The notes under the pieces are model-generated. The model was not told the origin of the DNA. It was given only the letters and a program-made list of their open reading frames with translations, and did no database searches. Shown piece after piece: positions 1 through 6,412 of a stretch of 17,483 nucleotides of DNA. A program made the translations under genes and the position numbers. This DNA is from Pseudomonadota bacterium (GTDB taxonomy: Bacteria; Pseudomonadota; Gammaproteobacteria; Burkholderiales; Burkholderiaceae_D). The stretch lies in assembly GCA_023416415.1 (NCBI GenBank), contig JAEZHR010000114.1, positions 1-17,483 of the forward strand, in the 5' to 3' direction. Position 1 is the stretch's first letter, and every line of letters starts with the position of its first letter.

Positions 1-528
1 CTTGCGCACTTCGCCGACCAGGGCGAACGGCGACAGCATCCCCGCGTGACCGCCCGCGCCCGCCGCCACCAGAATCAGTCCGTCCACGCCCGCCTCCAGC
101 GCCTTCTGCGCATGGCGGATCGAAATCACGTCATGCAGCACGATGCCGCCATAGCTGTGTACCGCATCCAGCATTTCCTTCGGCGGCGCGCGCAGGCTGG
201 AAATGATGATCGGCACCCGATGCTTGACGCAGACCTCGATGTCATGGGCAAGACGGTCGTTGGACTGGTGCACGATCTGGTTGACCGCGACGGGGCCGAC
301 GATGGCGCCGGGATTGGCTTCGCGCCAGGCGTCAAGCTCGTCCTTCATCTGGGTCAGCCAGCTGTCGAGCATCTCGGCAGGACGCGCGTTGAGCGCGGGG
401 AAGGAGCCGACGATGCCGGCCTTGCATTGCGCGGTGACGAGGGCCGGTCCGCTGGCGATGAACATCGGCGAGGCGATGACAGGCAGGGAAAGGTTCCGGA
501 GAACGGCCGGAAGGCGGGGATTGCTCAT
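1..528 (-). CDS. Nitronate monooxygenase (2-nitropropane dioxygenase family), 3' part outside window
   Basis: This is the first 176 codons of a flavin-dependent nitronate monooxygenase; the frame stays open to the left edge, so the C-terminal half is missing. Family members bind FMN in a TIM barrel and oxidise alkyl nitronates such as propionate 3-nitronate to carbonyl compounds and nitrite. The N-terminus reads LPVIASPMFIASGPALVTAQ, the usual first barrel strand. It is followed by GIVGSFPALNARP, by PIIISSLRAP, and by LILVAAGAGGHAG at about residues 151-163, the phosphate-binding glycine-rich loop of this family. The ATG at 528 is preceded by AAGGAG six bases upstream. The gene is divergent from a TetR regulator, which suggests local control. 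The family is clear; the substrate cannot be told. Confidence 0.88.
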   Translation of the reverse strand, partial: MSNPRLPAVLRNLSLPVIASPMFIASGPALVTAQCKAGIVGSFPALNARPAEMLDSWLTQMKDELDAWREANPGAIVGPVAVNQIVHQSNDRLAHDIEVCVKHRVPIIISSLRAPPKEMLDAVHSYGGIVLHDVISIRHAQKALEAGVDGLILVAAGAGGHAGMLSPFALVGEVRK

Positions 529-582
529 GCAGGCTCCTTGGGGTTGTCTCGAAGGTGGATGGCGCTGTAGTCGTGTTTCCTG

Positions 583-610
583 TTGCGCTTCTTGTTGATC
601 GCCGTATGAT
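583..610 (+). promoter_or_regulatory. Possible promoter of the tetR-type gene
   Basis: TTGCGC at 583-588 and TATGAT at 605-610 are separated by 16 bases, a fair match to a sigma70 promoter. Initiation would fall near 617, inside the palindrome at 610-626, so the regulator could block its own transcription. The -35 match is moderate and the call is an inference. Confidence 0.35.
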
Positions 611-634
611 GTTATCAGAGATAACAATGTTATC
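610..634. promoter_or_regulatory. Probable TetR operator with three alternating half-sites
   Basis: TGTTATC (610-616), GATAACA (620-626) and TGTTATC (628-634) form two overlapping perfect inverted repeats: one 7+3+7, the other 7+1+7 sharing the middle half-site. The array lies between the divergent nitronate monooxygenase and tetR genes and runs over the likely tetR start codon at 627. Perfect short palindromes in this position are typical of TetR-family self-operators. The target assignment is inferred from position. Confidence 0.65.
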
Positions 635-1298
635 GACGGACGCCAATTTGAGCACCAGACCCCGAAAGACCGAAGCGATCGATTTCCGCCAGGCGCAGCA
701 GGCGCTGCGTGCCGGCTTGCGTCAGGGCATGCTTGACGCAGCCATGCGCCTGCTGGCCGAAGAAGGGCCGGCGGGGCTGACCGTGCGACGCGTGGCCGAG
801 TCGGTCAACTGCTCGACCAGCGTGATCTACACCCAGTTCGGCGGCAAGGACGGCCTGGCCAACGAGCTGTATCTGGAAGGCTTTGCGCGCCTGAAGACCG
901 CACTCGCCGACACACGCCGGCGCAAGCCTGAGCACGAAGGACTCGCACCACTGCTGCAGATCGCGCGCGTCTACCGTCAGTATGCCCGGCGCAATCCTGG
1001 CTACTACATGGTCATGTTCGGCGACGCCATCGCCGGCTTCGTGCCGCCCGCGGCTTCGCGAAGTCAGGCGTGGGAATCGCTTGCGGTCATGATCGACGCC
1101 TGCGAGCGCGCGATGGACGAGGGCGTGCTGGCACGCGGCAATCCGGTCGCGGCGGCACGCCTGCTGTGGGTGGCCATGCACGGGGCGGTGAGCCTCGAGC
1201 TCAAGGGCTATTACCTGAAGAGCGAACGTGCAGCGGAACTCTTCGATGCGGCGGTCGATGCCGTGTTGCGCTCGATGCTGCCGCACGACAAGTCGTGA
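627..1298 (+). CDS. TetR/AcrR family transcriptional regulator
   Basis: This 223-residue protein has a TetR N-terminal DNA-binding domain. Helix 1 is around residues 32-47 (GMLDAAMRLLAEEGPAGLTV), and the helix-turn-helix at about 51-73 contains VRRVAESVNCSTSVIYTQFG and is followed by GKDGLANELY. The rest is an all-helical ligand and dimer domain whose inducer I cannot predict. In-frame ATGs occur at 606, 609 and 627. I chose 627 because the likely -10 box and first palindrome lie just before it, although the second palindrome runs into the coding sequence and no strong ribosome site is present. The gene is divergent from the nitronate monooxygenase, the most likely target, and probably represses itself through the 610-634 palindromes. 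Confidence 0.88.
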   Translation: MLSTDANLSTRPRKTEAIDFRQAQQALRAGLRQGMLDAAMRLLAEEGPAGLTVRRVAESVNCSTSVIYTQFGGKDGLANELYLEGFARLKTALADTRRRKPEHEGLAPLLQIARVYRQYARRNPGYYMVMFGDAIAGFVPPAASRSQAWESLAVMIDACERAMDEGVLARGNPVAAARLLWVAMHGAVSLELKGYYLKSERAAELFDAAVDAVLRSMLPHDKS

Positions 1299-1363
1299 AC
1301 GCCGCGAACTCCGCGCCCTTGTGCGATTCGAACGCATAACGCAAGCGCTTGGAGGAACGAACG

Positions 1364-1960
1364 ATGCAAGCCTCAATCATCCAACCATGGTGGGTACTGG
1401 TTCTGCGCGGCATCGCAGCGCTCGCCTTCGGGGTACTGGCCTTCCTGATGCCGGGCATCACGCTGCTGGCACTCGTCACCCTGTTCGCCGCCTACTCGCT
1501 GGTCGTCGGCGCGGTCTCGGTCTTCGGGGCGGTGTCCAGCCGCAAGGCAAAGGGGGACTGGGGCATCCCGCTGCTGCTCGGCATTCTCAGCATAGCCGCC
1601 GGCGCGATAGCCTTCCTGCATCCCGGCCTCACCGCGCTGATCCTGGTGCTGCTCATCGGCGCGTACGCGTTGGTGCTCGGCGCGCTGGATATCGTTGCAG
1701 CAATACGTTCGCAGGGCGCGGCCGGCGGCCGCATGCTGCTTGGACTGGCAGGTCTCGCCTCGGTGATCTTCGGCATACTGGTGTTCCTCTACCCGGGCCC
1801 CGGGGCATTGGCGATGGTATGGGTGATCAGCGTGTACTCCGTGGTGCTCGGGATCCTGCTGATCGGCGCGGCCTTCGGCCTGCGCGGAGCCAACTCCGCA
1901 CTGCGCTACGGCGGACCGGAACGACGAATCAATCCGGATCGCCGCATTTCGCACGCATAG
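1364..1960 (+). CDS. HdeD-like (DUF308) multi-spanning membrane protein
   Basis: This is a 198-residue protein made almost wholly of membrane helices. It contains three internally similar two-helix units, visible at about residues 10-55, 65-110 and 120-170, each with a loop of the FLMPGITLL, FLHPGLTAL or FLYPGPGAL type. That is the DUF308 repeat of HdeD, an inner-membrane protein linked to acid resistance in E. coli; its role here is unknown. The cytoplasmic tail ends GGPERRINPDRRISHA, with basic clusters in an ERR...DRR pattern. The ATG at 1364 has GGAGG eight bases upstream, which decides the start. The gene follows tetR by 65 bases in the same direction and could share its transcript. Confidence 0.88.
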   Translation: MQASIIQPWWVLVLRGIAALAFGVLAFLMPGITLLALVTLFAAYSLVVGAVSVFGAVSSRKAKGDWGIPLLLGILSIAAGAIAFLHPGLTALILVLLIGAYALVLGALDIVAAIRSQGAAGGRMLLGLAGLASVIFGILVFLYPGPGALAMVWVISVYSVVLGILLIGAAFGLRGANSALRYGGPERRINPDRRISHA

Positions 1961-1964
1961 CGGC

Positions 1965-1981
1965 GAGGGCTCCCCGCCCTC
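1965..1981. terminator. Hairpin in the convergent gap after hdeD-like gene
   Basis: GAGGGC and GCCCTC form a perfect 6-bp stem with a TCCCC loop, located between the stop of the hdeD-like gene and the stop of the opposing small gene. The position suits a terminator, but there is no T-tract. Confidence 0.4.
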
Positions 1982-1985
1982 ACGA

Positions 1986-2201
1986 TCACGCGCGAACGCG
2001 CTCCGGCTCCTCCGGCGGTACGCTGCCGGAGGATTTGCCGAGCCTCTGTTCGAAACCCTCGGCCAGCCGCATCAGCACGCGCAGGCGCGAGTGCGCGGTG
2101 TAGTCTTCCGCCAATTCCGCCCGTGTTTCGTTTTCCAGCTTCGCAATCGAGGCGCGCACCCGGTTCAGCCGCCACATGCAGTACCACTTCATCACGTCCA
2201 T
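1986..2201 (-). CDS. Small conserved-looking protein of unknown function
   Basis: This 71-residue protein starts MDVMKWYCMWRLNRVRASIA. The first half is amphipathic and helical (RVRASIAKLENETRAELAED), followed by SRLRVLMRLAEGFEQRLG and a proline/glutamate-rich tail. There is no signal peptide or membrane segment. I do not recognise the family. Codon use is like that of the neighbours, and the frame fills the gap between two assigned genes, facing the hdeD-like gene. The ATG at 2201 has AAGG seven to ten bases upstream; an in-frame ATG at 2192 is an alternative. No function can be assigned. Confidence 0.6.
   Translation of the reverse strand: MDVMKWYCMWRLNRVRASIAKLENETRAELAEDYTAHSRLRVLMRLAEGFEQRLGKSSGSVPPEEPERVRA
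2008..2033 (+). terminator. Strong hairpin inside the 3' end of the small gene, possible rightward terminator
   Basis: TCCTCCGGC (2008-2016) and GCCGGAGGA (2025-2033) pair perfectly over 9 bp with an 8-base loop and are followed on the plus strand by TTT. It lies 48 bases after the hdeD-like stop, within the opposing coding region. It could stop rightward transcripts from hdeD. The short T-run makes this uncertain. Confidence 0.35.
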
Positions 2202-2267
2202 TCCGCCTTGCTAAAGCCCATGCGCTTCCTGTGGCAGGGGCATTGGATACAGTGCCTGCATAGACGG

Positions 2268-2284
2268 ACGAACGCGAAGTTCGT
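2268..2284. repeat. Inverted repeat in the spacer before the PAP2 gene
   Basis: ACGAAC and GTTCGT are separated by GCGAA, a perfect 6+5+6 repeat in the 219-base divergent spacer between the small minus-strand gene and the PAP2 gene. It may be an operator or chance. No convincing sigma70 promoter was found in the spacer apart from a weak TAGTAT at 2384-2389. Confidence 0.3.
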
Positions 2285-2420
2285 TCCACTTGGAAACACA
2301 TTTTTTCATGCCGAAGCGATGCACAGTCCGCGCTGCTTTTGCTTCATGCATCATCGGGCATGGCAATGACAGCCCTTGCGCGCTAGTATCGTTGCGGTTC
2401 CCGTAACAAGTACAACAACG

Positions 2421-3173
2421 ATGCAGGACACCTCCGTTCCCATGCTGCGCCAGCTCGCCACGCGCCTCGTCCACCTGGTCAAGGCGGTTGGCCACCTTGA
2501 AAAGTCCGCGCTGCTGGCGCTGGCATGCGCCGCGCTCGCGTTGTTTGCCTTTGCCGAACTCGCCGATGCCGTGCGCGAAGGCGAGACTCGCCGATTCGAC
2601 GAAGCCATTCTGCACATGCTGCGCGCCGAGAACGCGCCTCACGACCCGATCGGCCCGCGCTGGTTCGAGCTGATGGTGCGTGATTTCACGGCGCTGGGTT
2701 CGACCGGTGTGCTGACCATGCTCACGCTGGCTGTGTTCGGCTTCCTGCTGCTGGCCGGAAAACGCCATTCGGCGCAGCTGGTGGCAATTTCGGTCGGTGG
2801 CGGCGCCTTCCTGTCGACCCTGTTCAAACTGCATTTCGCGCGCCCGCGTCCGGATCTGGTACCCCATCTGGCCGAGGTGTCGACGATGAGTTTTCCGAGC
2901 GGACATGCGCTGCTGGCGGCAGTTGTCTATCTGACCATCGGAGTGCTGCTGGCGCGTGCCTATGCCGATGTGCGCGTGAAACTCTATCTGCTGAGCGTGG
3001 CCGTGCTGCTGACAATCATCGTCGGCGCCTCACGCGTCTATCTCGGCGTGCACTGGCCGACCGACGTGCTGGCCGGCTGGGCCATTGGCGCGGCCTGGGC
3101 CCTGCTGTGCTGGCTGGTGATGCTGTGGCTGCAGTCGCGCGGGAACGTGGAATCGGAATTCAACGGACACTGA
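2421..3173 (+). CDS. PAP2 superfamily membrane phosphatase
   Basis: This 250-residue integral membrane protein carries the full PAP2 (phosphatidic acid phosphatase type 2) signature. Motif 1 is KLHFARPRP with K136, R143 and P144. Motif 2 is FPSGH with P159 to H162. Motif 3 is SRVYLGVHWPTD with S204, R205, catalytic H211 and D215. There are about six hydrophobic spans, the first at roughly residues 28-46. Such enzymes remove phosphate from lipid substrates at the outer face of the inner membrane, for example undecaprenyl pyrophosphate or phosphatidylglycerol phosphate; which one cannot be told. The ATG at 2421 is chosen, with a second possible ATG at 2442; neither has a strong ribosome site. 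The 3' end overlaps the opposing dedA gene by 14 bases. Confidence 0.92.
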   Translation: MQDTSVPMLRQLATRLVHLVKAVGHLEKSALLALACAALALFAFAELADAVREGETRRFDEAILHMLRAENAPHDPIGPRWFELMVRDFTALGSTGVLTMLTLAVFGFLLLAGKRHSAQLVAISVGGGAFLSTLFKLHFARPRPDLVPHLAEVSTMSFPSGHALLAAVVYLTIGVLLARAYADVRVKLYLLSVAVLLTIIVGASRVYLGVHWPTDVLAGWAIGAAWALLCWLVMLWLQSRGNVESEFNGH

Positions 3174-3720
3174 CGCGCCGACGCACGCGCATCAGCAGCA
3201 GCGAAGTCCCCAGCAACAGCGCCAGCAACAGCACCATCTGCTCGCCGGTTCCGATGTCGCCGAACACGCTCTGGAACAGACGCCCCACGCCATAGCCGGT
3301 TGCGCATACCGTGCCTGACCAGAGCAATGCCCCGATGAAGTCCAGCACCAGAAAGCGAAGGGCCGACATGCGGCTCATGCCCAGCGCGACCAGCCCGGCA
3401 ATGCGCAGGCCATACAGATACCGCAGCGTCAGCACCATCAGGATCTGGTGCCGCAGCATGAGCCTTTCCATGGTCGGGTGGTGGCGGCGTAGCGCCGGAA
3501 ATCGGCGCAACAGGCGCGGCCCGAAACGGCGCCCCGCGAAGAAATAGGGCAGGTCGCCGCAGAAGCTGGCCAGTGCGGCCAGCGCGAAAACCATCGAAAA
3601 CTCGAGATGGCCGTGATAGGCGGCCAGGCTGCCGGCGAGCAGAACCGCCTCGCCTTCGAAGAAGCTGCCGATGACCACCGCAAGGTAGCCGAACTCGTGG
3701 ATGAACTGGGCAAGACCCAT
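3160..3720 (-). CDS. DedA family (SNARE-associated/VTT domain) membrane protein
   Basis: This 186-residue polytopic inner-membrane protein has DedA hallmarks. FFEGEAVLLAG (about 20-30) contains the conserved acidic residues, GDLPYFFAGRRFG (55-67) has the conserved Asp and the amphipathic re-entrant region, and RYLYGLR (100-106) and LDFIGALLWS (126-135) follow. DedA proteins are proton-dependent lipid transporters; some recycle undecaprenyl phosphate to the cytoplasmic face. The third motif lacks the proline of the more usual RFIPGVR form, so this belongs to a divergent branch. The ATG at 3720 is preferred to an in-frame TTG at 3732; its ribosome site is weak. It lies 37 bases downstream of sodC on the same strand, perhaps in one operon, and overlaps the PAP2 gene tail-to-tail. 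Confidence 0.9.
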   Translation of the reverse strand: MGLAQFIHEFGYLAVVIGSFFEGEAVLLAGSLAAYHGHLEFSMVFALAALASFCGDLPYFFAGRRFGPRLLRRFPALRRHHPTMERLMLRHQILMVLTLRYLYGLRIAGLVALGMSRMSALRFLVLDFIGALLWSGTVCATGYGVGRLFQSVFGDIGTGEQMVLLLALLLGTSLLLMRVRRRVSVR

Positions 3721-3757
3721 GCAGACTCTCAATCGCGCGGCGGACTCAGTCCTTCGC

Positions 3758-4279
3758 TCAGCCCTTCGGTATCACGCCGCATGCCACGCGCCCGCCTCCG
3801 CCGCCCAAGGGCCTCGGCTGGTCGGCATAGTTGTCGCCGCCCGCATGCACCATCAGCGCACGCCCGCGCACATCCGACAGCTTCAGGCGCGGCGCCAGCA
3901 CCGGCTGGTCGGCACGCCCCTGCGCGTCCACCTGCAACGCCGGCAGATCGCCGAGATGTCCATCGCCCCACGGCGCTCCATGGCTGCGGGTTTTGTTCGG
4001 ATCGAGATGGCCGCCGGCCGCGCCGGCGGGAGTTGATTTGCCGTCCTGCTCCTTCGGCTCGCAACTCGGGTTTTCATGCACATGGAAGCCGTGCAGGCCG
4101 GGCTGCAAATCTTGCAACGCTGGCGTAAAGACAAGGCCGTAGTCGGATTCGGTGATGCGCACCTCTCCCACGGACTTGCCCACGCCCTTCTCGTCGGCGC
4201 GCTGCATGGGCACCGTGACATCCGCAAAGGCCGCGACCGCTGGCACGGCAAAGACAACTGCAAGCAGCACGGAACGCAT
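3758..4279 (-). CDS. sodC: Cu/Zn superoxide dismutase, periplasmic
   Basis: This 173-residue protein has an N-terminal signal peptide (MRSVLLAVVFAVPAVAAFA, probable cleavage near residue 19). It dismutates superoxide to hydrogen peroxide and oxygen in the periplasm. Metal ligands can be placed by motif. Copper is bound by H66, H68, H91 and H145 (GFHVHENPSCE, GGHLDP, MVHAGGDNY), and zinc by H91, H100, H108 and D111 (SHGAPWGDGHLGDLPAL). C73 and C167 (GRVACGVI) form the conserved disulfide. The length is typical of bacterial SodC precursors. The ATG at 4279 has GGAGA upstream. dedA follows 37 bases downstream on the same strand. All active-site residues are present. Confidence 0.96.
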   Translation of the reverse strand: MRSVLLAVVFAVPAVAAFADVTVPMQRADEKGVGKSVGEVRITESDYGLVFTPALQDLQPGLHGFHVHENPSCEPKEQDGKSTPAGAAGGHLDPNKTRSHGAPWGDGHLGDLPALQVDAQGRADQPVLAPRLKLSDVRGRALMVHAGGDNYADQPRPLGGGGGRVACGVIPKG

Positions 4280-4409
4280 GGCCAGTTCTCCGGTCAGATG
4301 AATGTTGCCTCAGGGCAGAAGTTGCACCCCGTCAGGCAGGGCATCTCGCCAATTGGAGTGTGGCCGATACAGCGAGTTCGCAATCATTTCTTGATTTCGC
4401 TGTCGAATA

Positions 4410-4439
4410 TTGAACATTTCACTTGCGGCCCCATATACC
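4410..4439 (+). promoter_or_regulatory. Possible promoter for the gene at 4473
   Basis: TTGAAC at 4410-4415 and TATACC at 4434-4439 are 18 bases apart, and initiation would fall near 4446, about 27 bases before the GTG start. The surrounding 4381-4450 stretch is visibly more AT-rich than the flanking genes. The match is fair and the call is inferred. Confidence 0.4.
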
Positions 4440-4472
4440 TCAAGTAAACTCCCCTACCTTTGGAAGACCACA

Positions 4473-4862
4473 GTGGACAGCCAAGCCATCGAAAAAGTCG
4501 ACGTCTCGCGGATCTTCATTCATCGCCCGGACGATCGCGCCTCGATCGCACGGGTCACTTCGATCGAAGCCGCCAACAACGTGCTGCGCAACTGGGCGCA
4601 GGACACCTCCGGGCCGGAGCCGACCGAATGCGAAGTCGAGATCGTGTTCGAGGACGGCACGCGCTATCACAGCCACTATCCGCTCAAGGAGCAGGAAAAG
4701 AACGTTTCCCTGGGCCGCCACGTGCGGCGCCAGTTGACTGCGCTGTCAAAAAGGAAATACGCAAAGGCAGCCGAGCCTTCCGCGAACGACTCCTCCATCC
4801 GCCCTGCCACGCGCGACCCGGTCGAGTGCGCACAAGCATTGCTGGAGCATTACAACATCTGA
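4473..4862 (+). CDS. Unrecognised protein upstream of rtcB
   Basis: This 129-residue soluble protein belongs to no family I recognise. A central region, ECEVEIVFEDGTRYHSHYPL at about 49-68, looks like a small beta sheet with a hairpin, preceded by a helix (SIEAANNVLRNWAQDT) and followed by a basic helix (GRHVRRQLTALSKRKYAK). The C-terminus, DPVECAQALLEHYNI, is predicted helical. The start is a GTG at 4473, chosen because GGAAG lies six bases before it and a promoter-like sequence lies 5' of it; no ATG is suitable. It is divergent from sodC and 86 bases upstream of rtcB on the same strand, so the two may be co-transcribed. Nothing in the sequence reveals its function. Confidence 0.72.
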   Translation: MDSQAIEKVDVSRIFIHRPDDRASIARVTSIEAANNVLRNWAQDTSGPEPTECEVEIVFEDGTRYHSHYPLKEQEKNVSLGRHVRRQLTALSKRKYAKAAEPSANDSSIRPATRDPVECAQALLEHYNI

Positions 4863-4884
4863 CGGCTGCGCAGCGCCGACTCCG

Positions 4885-4910
4885 CCGCGTATATCCGCCA
4901 TACGCGGATA
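4885..4910 (+). promoter_or_regulatory. Two mutually exclusive hairpins in the leader of rtcB
   Basis: CCGCGTAT (4885-4892) pairs perfectly with ATACGCGG (4900-4907) around a 7-base loop. The overlapping TATCCG (4892-4897) pairs perfectly with CGGATA (4905-4910), also around a 7-base loop. Both cannot form at once. They sit between the upstream unknown gene and the rtcB start at 4949. There is no T-tract, so simple termination is unlikely. A switch, a processing site or a DNA operator are all possible. Confidence 0.45.
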
Positions 4911-4948
4911 CGGGCAGGCACGGACCCCACGCAGCCAGAGGCTCCGCC

Positions 4949-6157
4949 ATGCCCATTCGCCATATCCTGGACACGGGCGCCGTTCCGGTCCATATCTATA
5001 CCGACGATATCGAGCACGAAGCACGGCAGCAGCTGCTCAACATCGCGCAGTTGCCAATCGTGCATCCCCATGTCGCGGCCATGCCTGACGTCCATGCCGG
5101 CATCGGCACCACCGTAGGCAGCGTGATCCCCACCCGCGCGGCCGTGATTCCTGCCGCTGTCGGCGTGGACATCGGCTGCGGCATGAATGCCGTGCGCACC
5201 ACGCTGACCGCGCGTGAACTTCCCGACACCCTCGCCCGCCTGCGCAGCGCCATCGAAGCGGCCGTGCCGGTCGGCTTCGAACAGCACAAATGGGACAAGG
5301 TGCGCGCCGGCGCCCATGCGCGCGCCGCGCGCCCGCTGTCGGACCGGCTGCAGCGCATCGTGGCGCGCCATCGCGGCATAGCGAAAATGCAGCAGAAGTT
5401 CGAGCAGACCTGGATCACCCAGCTCCGCACGCTCGGCGGCGGCAACCACTTCATCGAAATCTGCCTCGACGAGGAAGAGCGCATCTGGGTCATGCTGCAC
5501 TCGGGCTCGCGCGGCATCGGCAACGCCATCGGTCGCTACTTCATCGCCGCCGCGAGGAAGGACATGGAGCGCCACCAGATCCGGCTGCCCGACCGCGACC
5601 TGGCCTATTTCAGCGAAGGCGCGACCCTGTTCGACGACTACGTCGAAGCGGTCGAATGGGCGCAGGACTATGCGCTGGCGAACCGGCGCGAGATGATGCG
5701 CCGCGTGCTCGACGCCATGCACGCGCAGTTGCCCCCGTTCCGGGTCGAAGGCGAAGCGATCAACTGCCACCACAACTACGTCGCCCGCGAAACCCACGGC
5801 GGCGAGCGCCTGTTCGTCACGCGCAAGGGCGCCATCGCCGCCCACAAGGACCAGCTCGGCATCATCCCCGGCAGCATGGGTGCGAAAAGCTACGTGGTGC
5901 GCGGCAAGGGCAATCCGGATTCCTTCTGCTCCTGCTCGCACGGCGCCGGCCGCCGCATGAGCCGCACCGAAGCCAAGCGCCGCTTCAACCGCCTTGACCT
6001 CGCCGAGCAGACGCGCGGGATAGAATGCCGCAAGGACGCCGGCGTCATCGACGAGATCCCCGGCGCCTACAAGAACATCGACACGGTCATGGCACATCAG
6101 ACCGACCTGGTCGAGGTGGTGCACACCCTGCGCCAGGTGGTGTGCGTGAAAGGCTAG
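4949..6157 (+). CDS. rtcB: RtcB family RNA-splicing ligase
   Basis: This 402-residue protein is close in length to E. coli RtcB (408). RtcB joins RNA ends carrying 2',3'-cyclic phosphate or 3'-phosphate to 5'-hydroxyl ends, using GTP and manganese through a guanylated histidine. The active site is complete: D74 and C77 in GVDIGCGMN, H167 in GGGNHF, H184 in LHSGSRG, H274/H275 in NCHHNY, and H331 in CSHGAGR, the expected GMP-accepting histidine. The ATG at 4949 is chosen because protein similarity begins there (MPIRHILDTGAVPVHIYTDD) and AGAGG lies upstream; the frame is open further 5' without RtcB-like sequence. No rtcA, rtcR or archease gene is adjacent. It lies between two small unrecognised genes in the same direction, 86 bases after one and 25 before the other. 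Confidence 0.95.
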   Translation: MPIRHILDTGAVPVHIYTDDIEHEARQQLLNIAQLPIVHPHVAAMPDVHAGIGTTVGSVIPTRAAVIPAAVGVDIGCGMNAVRTTLTARELPDTLARLRSAIEAAVPVGFEQHKWDKVRAGAHARAARPLSDRLQRIVARHRGIAKMQQKFEQTWITQLRTLGGGNHFIEICLDEEERIWVMLHSGSRGIGNAIGRYFIAAARKDMERHQIRLPDRDLAYFSEGATLFDDYVEAVEWAQDYALANRREMMRRVLDAMHAQLPPFRVEGEAINCHHNYVARETHGGERLFVTRKGAIAAHKDQLGIIPGSMGAKSYVVRGKGNPDSFCSCSHGAGRRMSRTEAKRRFNRLDLAEQTRGIECRKDAGVIDEIPGAYKNIDTVMAHQTDLVEVVHTLRQVVCVKG

Positions 6158-6182
6158 TACAGGGCTGACAAAGGATAAGGAA

Positions 6183-6383
6183 ATGGCAAAAAAGGAAAAA
6201 CTCGACCCGGAAACCGAAGCCCTGATCAACTGGTGCATCGAAGTCGAAGGCCACCTGGTCGCCGGCGGCGCGACGGTGGATCAGGCGCAGGAATTCATCG
6301 AGGAACAGGTCGAATGGCTGACCGACATGTTCTATGACGGGCTCACGCCCGAGCAGGCGGCACAGTCGGCCTTGAACGATTGA
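6183..6383 (+). CDS. Small acidic protein of unknown function, downstream of rtcB
   Basis: This 66-residue protein is strongly acidic and probably helical throughout: MAKKEKLDPETEALINWCIE, then EGHLVAGGATVDQAQEFIEE, then a tail ending FYDGLTPEQAAQSALND. I do not recognise the family. The ATG at 6183 has AAGGA four bases upstream, a good ribosome site. It follows rtcB by only 25 bases on the same strand, so co-transcription is very likely. Its small size, charge and position would suit an accessory or regulatory partner of RtcB, but that is inference from position only. A frameshifted relic of another gene follows. Confidence 0.72.
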   Translation: MAKKEKLDPETEALINWCIEVEGHLVAGGATVDQAQEFIEEQVEWLTDMFYDGLTPEQAAQSALND

Positions 6384-6412
6384 ACCTCCCGACGTCGCGG
6401 CGACTTGCGGGC

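Noticed and set aside
1342..1351. Palindrome CAAGCGCTTG before the hdeD-like gene
   Set aside because: Ten bases, overlaps the ribosome site, common in GC-rich DNA, and no regulator can be linked to it.
3741..3760. Repeated CTCAG/CTTCG words at the dedA-sodC junction
   Set aside because: Too short and imperfect to be a meaningful repeat or terminator.
4850..6238. A 462-codon minus-strand open frame antisense to rtcB
   Set aside because: The composition is that of a shadow frame, and the RtcB reading on the plus strand has every active-site residue.
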